From contig JBCCZC010000378.1 in NCBI GenBank assembly GCA_039188505.1, forward strand, positions 1-5,870: 5,870 bases of DNA. Reading direction: 5' to 3'. Positions within the stretch are counted from its first letter, which is position 1. Each line of letters begins with the position of its first letter. This DNA comes from JBCCZC01 sp039188505. GTDB taxonomy: Bacteria; Pseudomonadota; Gammaproteobacteria; Xanthomonadales; SZUA-38. Positions 5,542 to 5,870 of this stretch are shown piece after piece. Below the pieces are notes generated by a model. That model did not search any database, was not told the origin of the DNA, and was given only the letters and a program-made list of their open reading frames with translations. The position numbers were made by a program, and so were the translations under genes.

Positions 5542-5870
5542 ATGGCCGTCGACGGAACAACAAGACACCCACTGACCGGCGCGCTCGCGCCTCTGCTGAC
5601 CGCGGCGCTGGCCTGGTTTCCGTCCCAGGCAACGGCCGCCCAGTGTGCGCTCCCCGCGGACGAAGGCAACGCGAGCGTCAGCGGCACGTTCAATAGCTAT
5701 TGGCGACCGGCCGACGGCACCTACAACGACGCCAGCACCGCGATTCCGATTTCCAGCCCGCGCCCGGGTGGGGCGACGCTGGCGCCCGATGATCTCGTCC
5801 TGCTCATGCAGATGCAGTGCGCCGACATCGACTTCAGCGACACGCAGTCCTACGGCGACGGCAACGGAAC
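5542..5870 (+). CDS. Secreted surface/adhesin-type protein, N-terminal part only
   Basis: The gene is open to the right edge; 109 complete codons are visible. The start has GAGG six bases upstream. Residues 1-33 form a signal peptide: a polar start with Arg8, a hydrophobic run at 11-25 and cleavage near ATAA (30-33). The mature part reads SGTFNSYWRPADGTYNDAST (47-66), a short beta stretch, then APDDLVLLMQMQCADIDFSD (81-100) and YGDGNG (104-109). From memory, this order (NTYYPG..., GDLLLVIQMQ, then SxxYGDG) is common at the N-terminus of long bacterial surface proteins with repeated extracellular domains and a C-terminal sorting signal. Residues Cys35 and Cys93 may form a disulfide. Everything that would settle its role lies outside the window. 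It is separated from its neighbours by over 500 bases and is probably transcribed alone or with genes to the right. Confidence 0.8.
   Translation, partial: MAVDGTTRHPLTGALAPLLTAALAWFPSQATAAQCALPADEGNASVSGTFNSYWRPADGTYNDASTAIPISSPRPGGATLAPDDLVLLMQMQCADIDFSDTQSYGDGNG

Noticed and set aside
1..5870. CRISPR array, tRNA, rRNA, insertion sequence or attachment site
   Set aside because: I found no regularly spaced repeats, no tRNA- or rRNA-like segments, no transposase and no terminal inverted repeats. The only direct repeat lies inside the duplicated protein domain.

Overview
The window is GC-rich, Gram-negative-type DNA. I favour a gammaproteobacterium, perhaps an aquatic relative of the Xanthomonadales, Wenzhouxiangella or Chromatiales type. 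The reasons are high GC at third codon positions, classical Shine-Dalgarno sequences, a ToxR/CadC-type membrane regulator carrying a TolB-like periplasmic domain, and a run of genes for secreted proteins. This is inferred from protein style; no marker gene is present.

Minus-strand block (right to left, 3994 to 1): a transmembrane winged-helix regulator (3994-3107) overlaps by 22 nt a small membrane protein that looks like a bacterial PH-domain protein (3128-2724). After 113 nt comes a large secreted endonuclease I (2610-238) built as nuclease, an unassigned beta-rich region, fibronectin type III and lamin-tail domains. After 71 nt comes the start of an exported cupredoxin (166 to off the left edge). 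All four face the same way and I see no convincing terminator between them, so they could be read as one unit led by the regulator.

Plus-strand block: an 86-nt gap holding a near-perfect 24-bp palindrome separates the regulator from a divergent gene (4081-5010). That gene encodes an exported 309-residue protein I cannot name. It consists of two tandem copies of a ~132-residue unit, each bracketed by cysteines, and a stem-loop resembling a terminator follows directly. The interval 5011-5541 has no intact gene. It holds what looks like a decayed minus-strand ORF with a good ribosome binding site but broken frame (5370 to about 5018), a cluster of overlapping inverted repeats (5305-5347), and a leader that could fold over the next gene's ribosome binding site. 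From 5542 a signal-peptide-bearing protein of the large surface/adhesin type begins and runs off the right edge.

Together this is an envelope- and secretion-oriented region. The parts most worth following are the overlapping regulator/membrane-protein pair, which recalls ToxR-ToxS in layout, and the divergent duplicated-domain protein across the palindrome.
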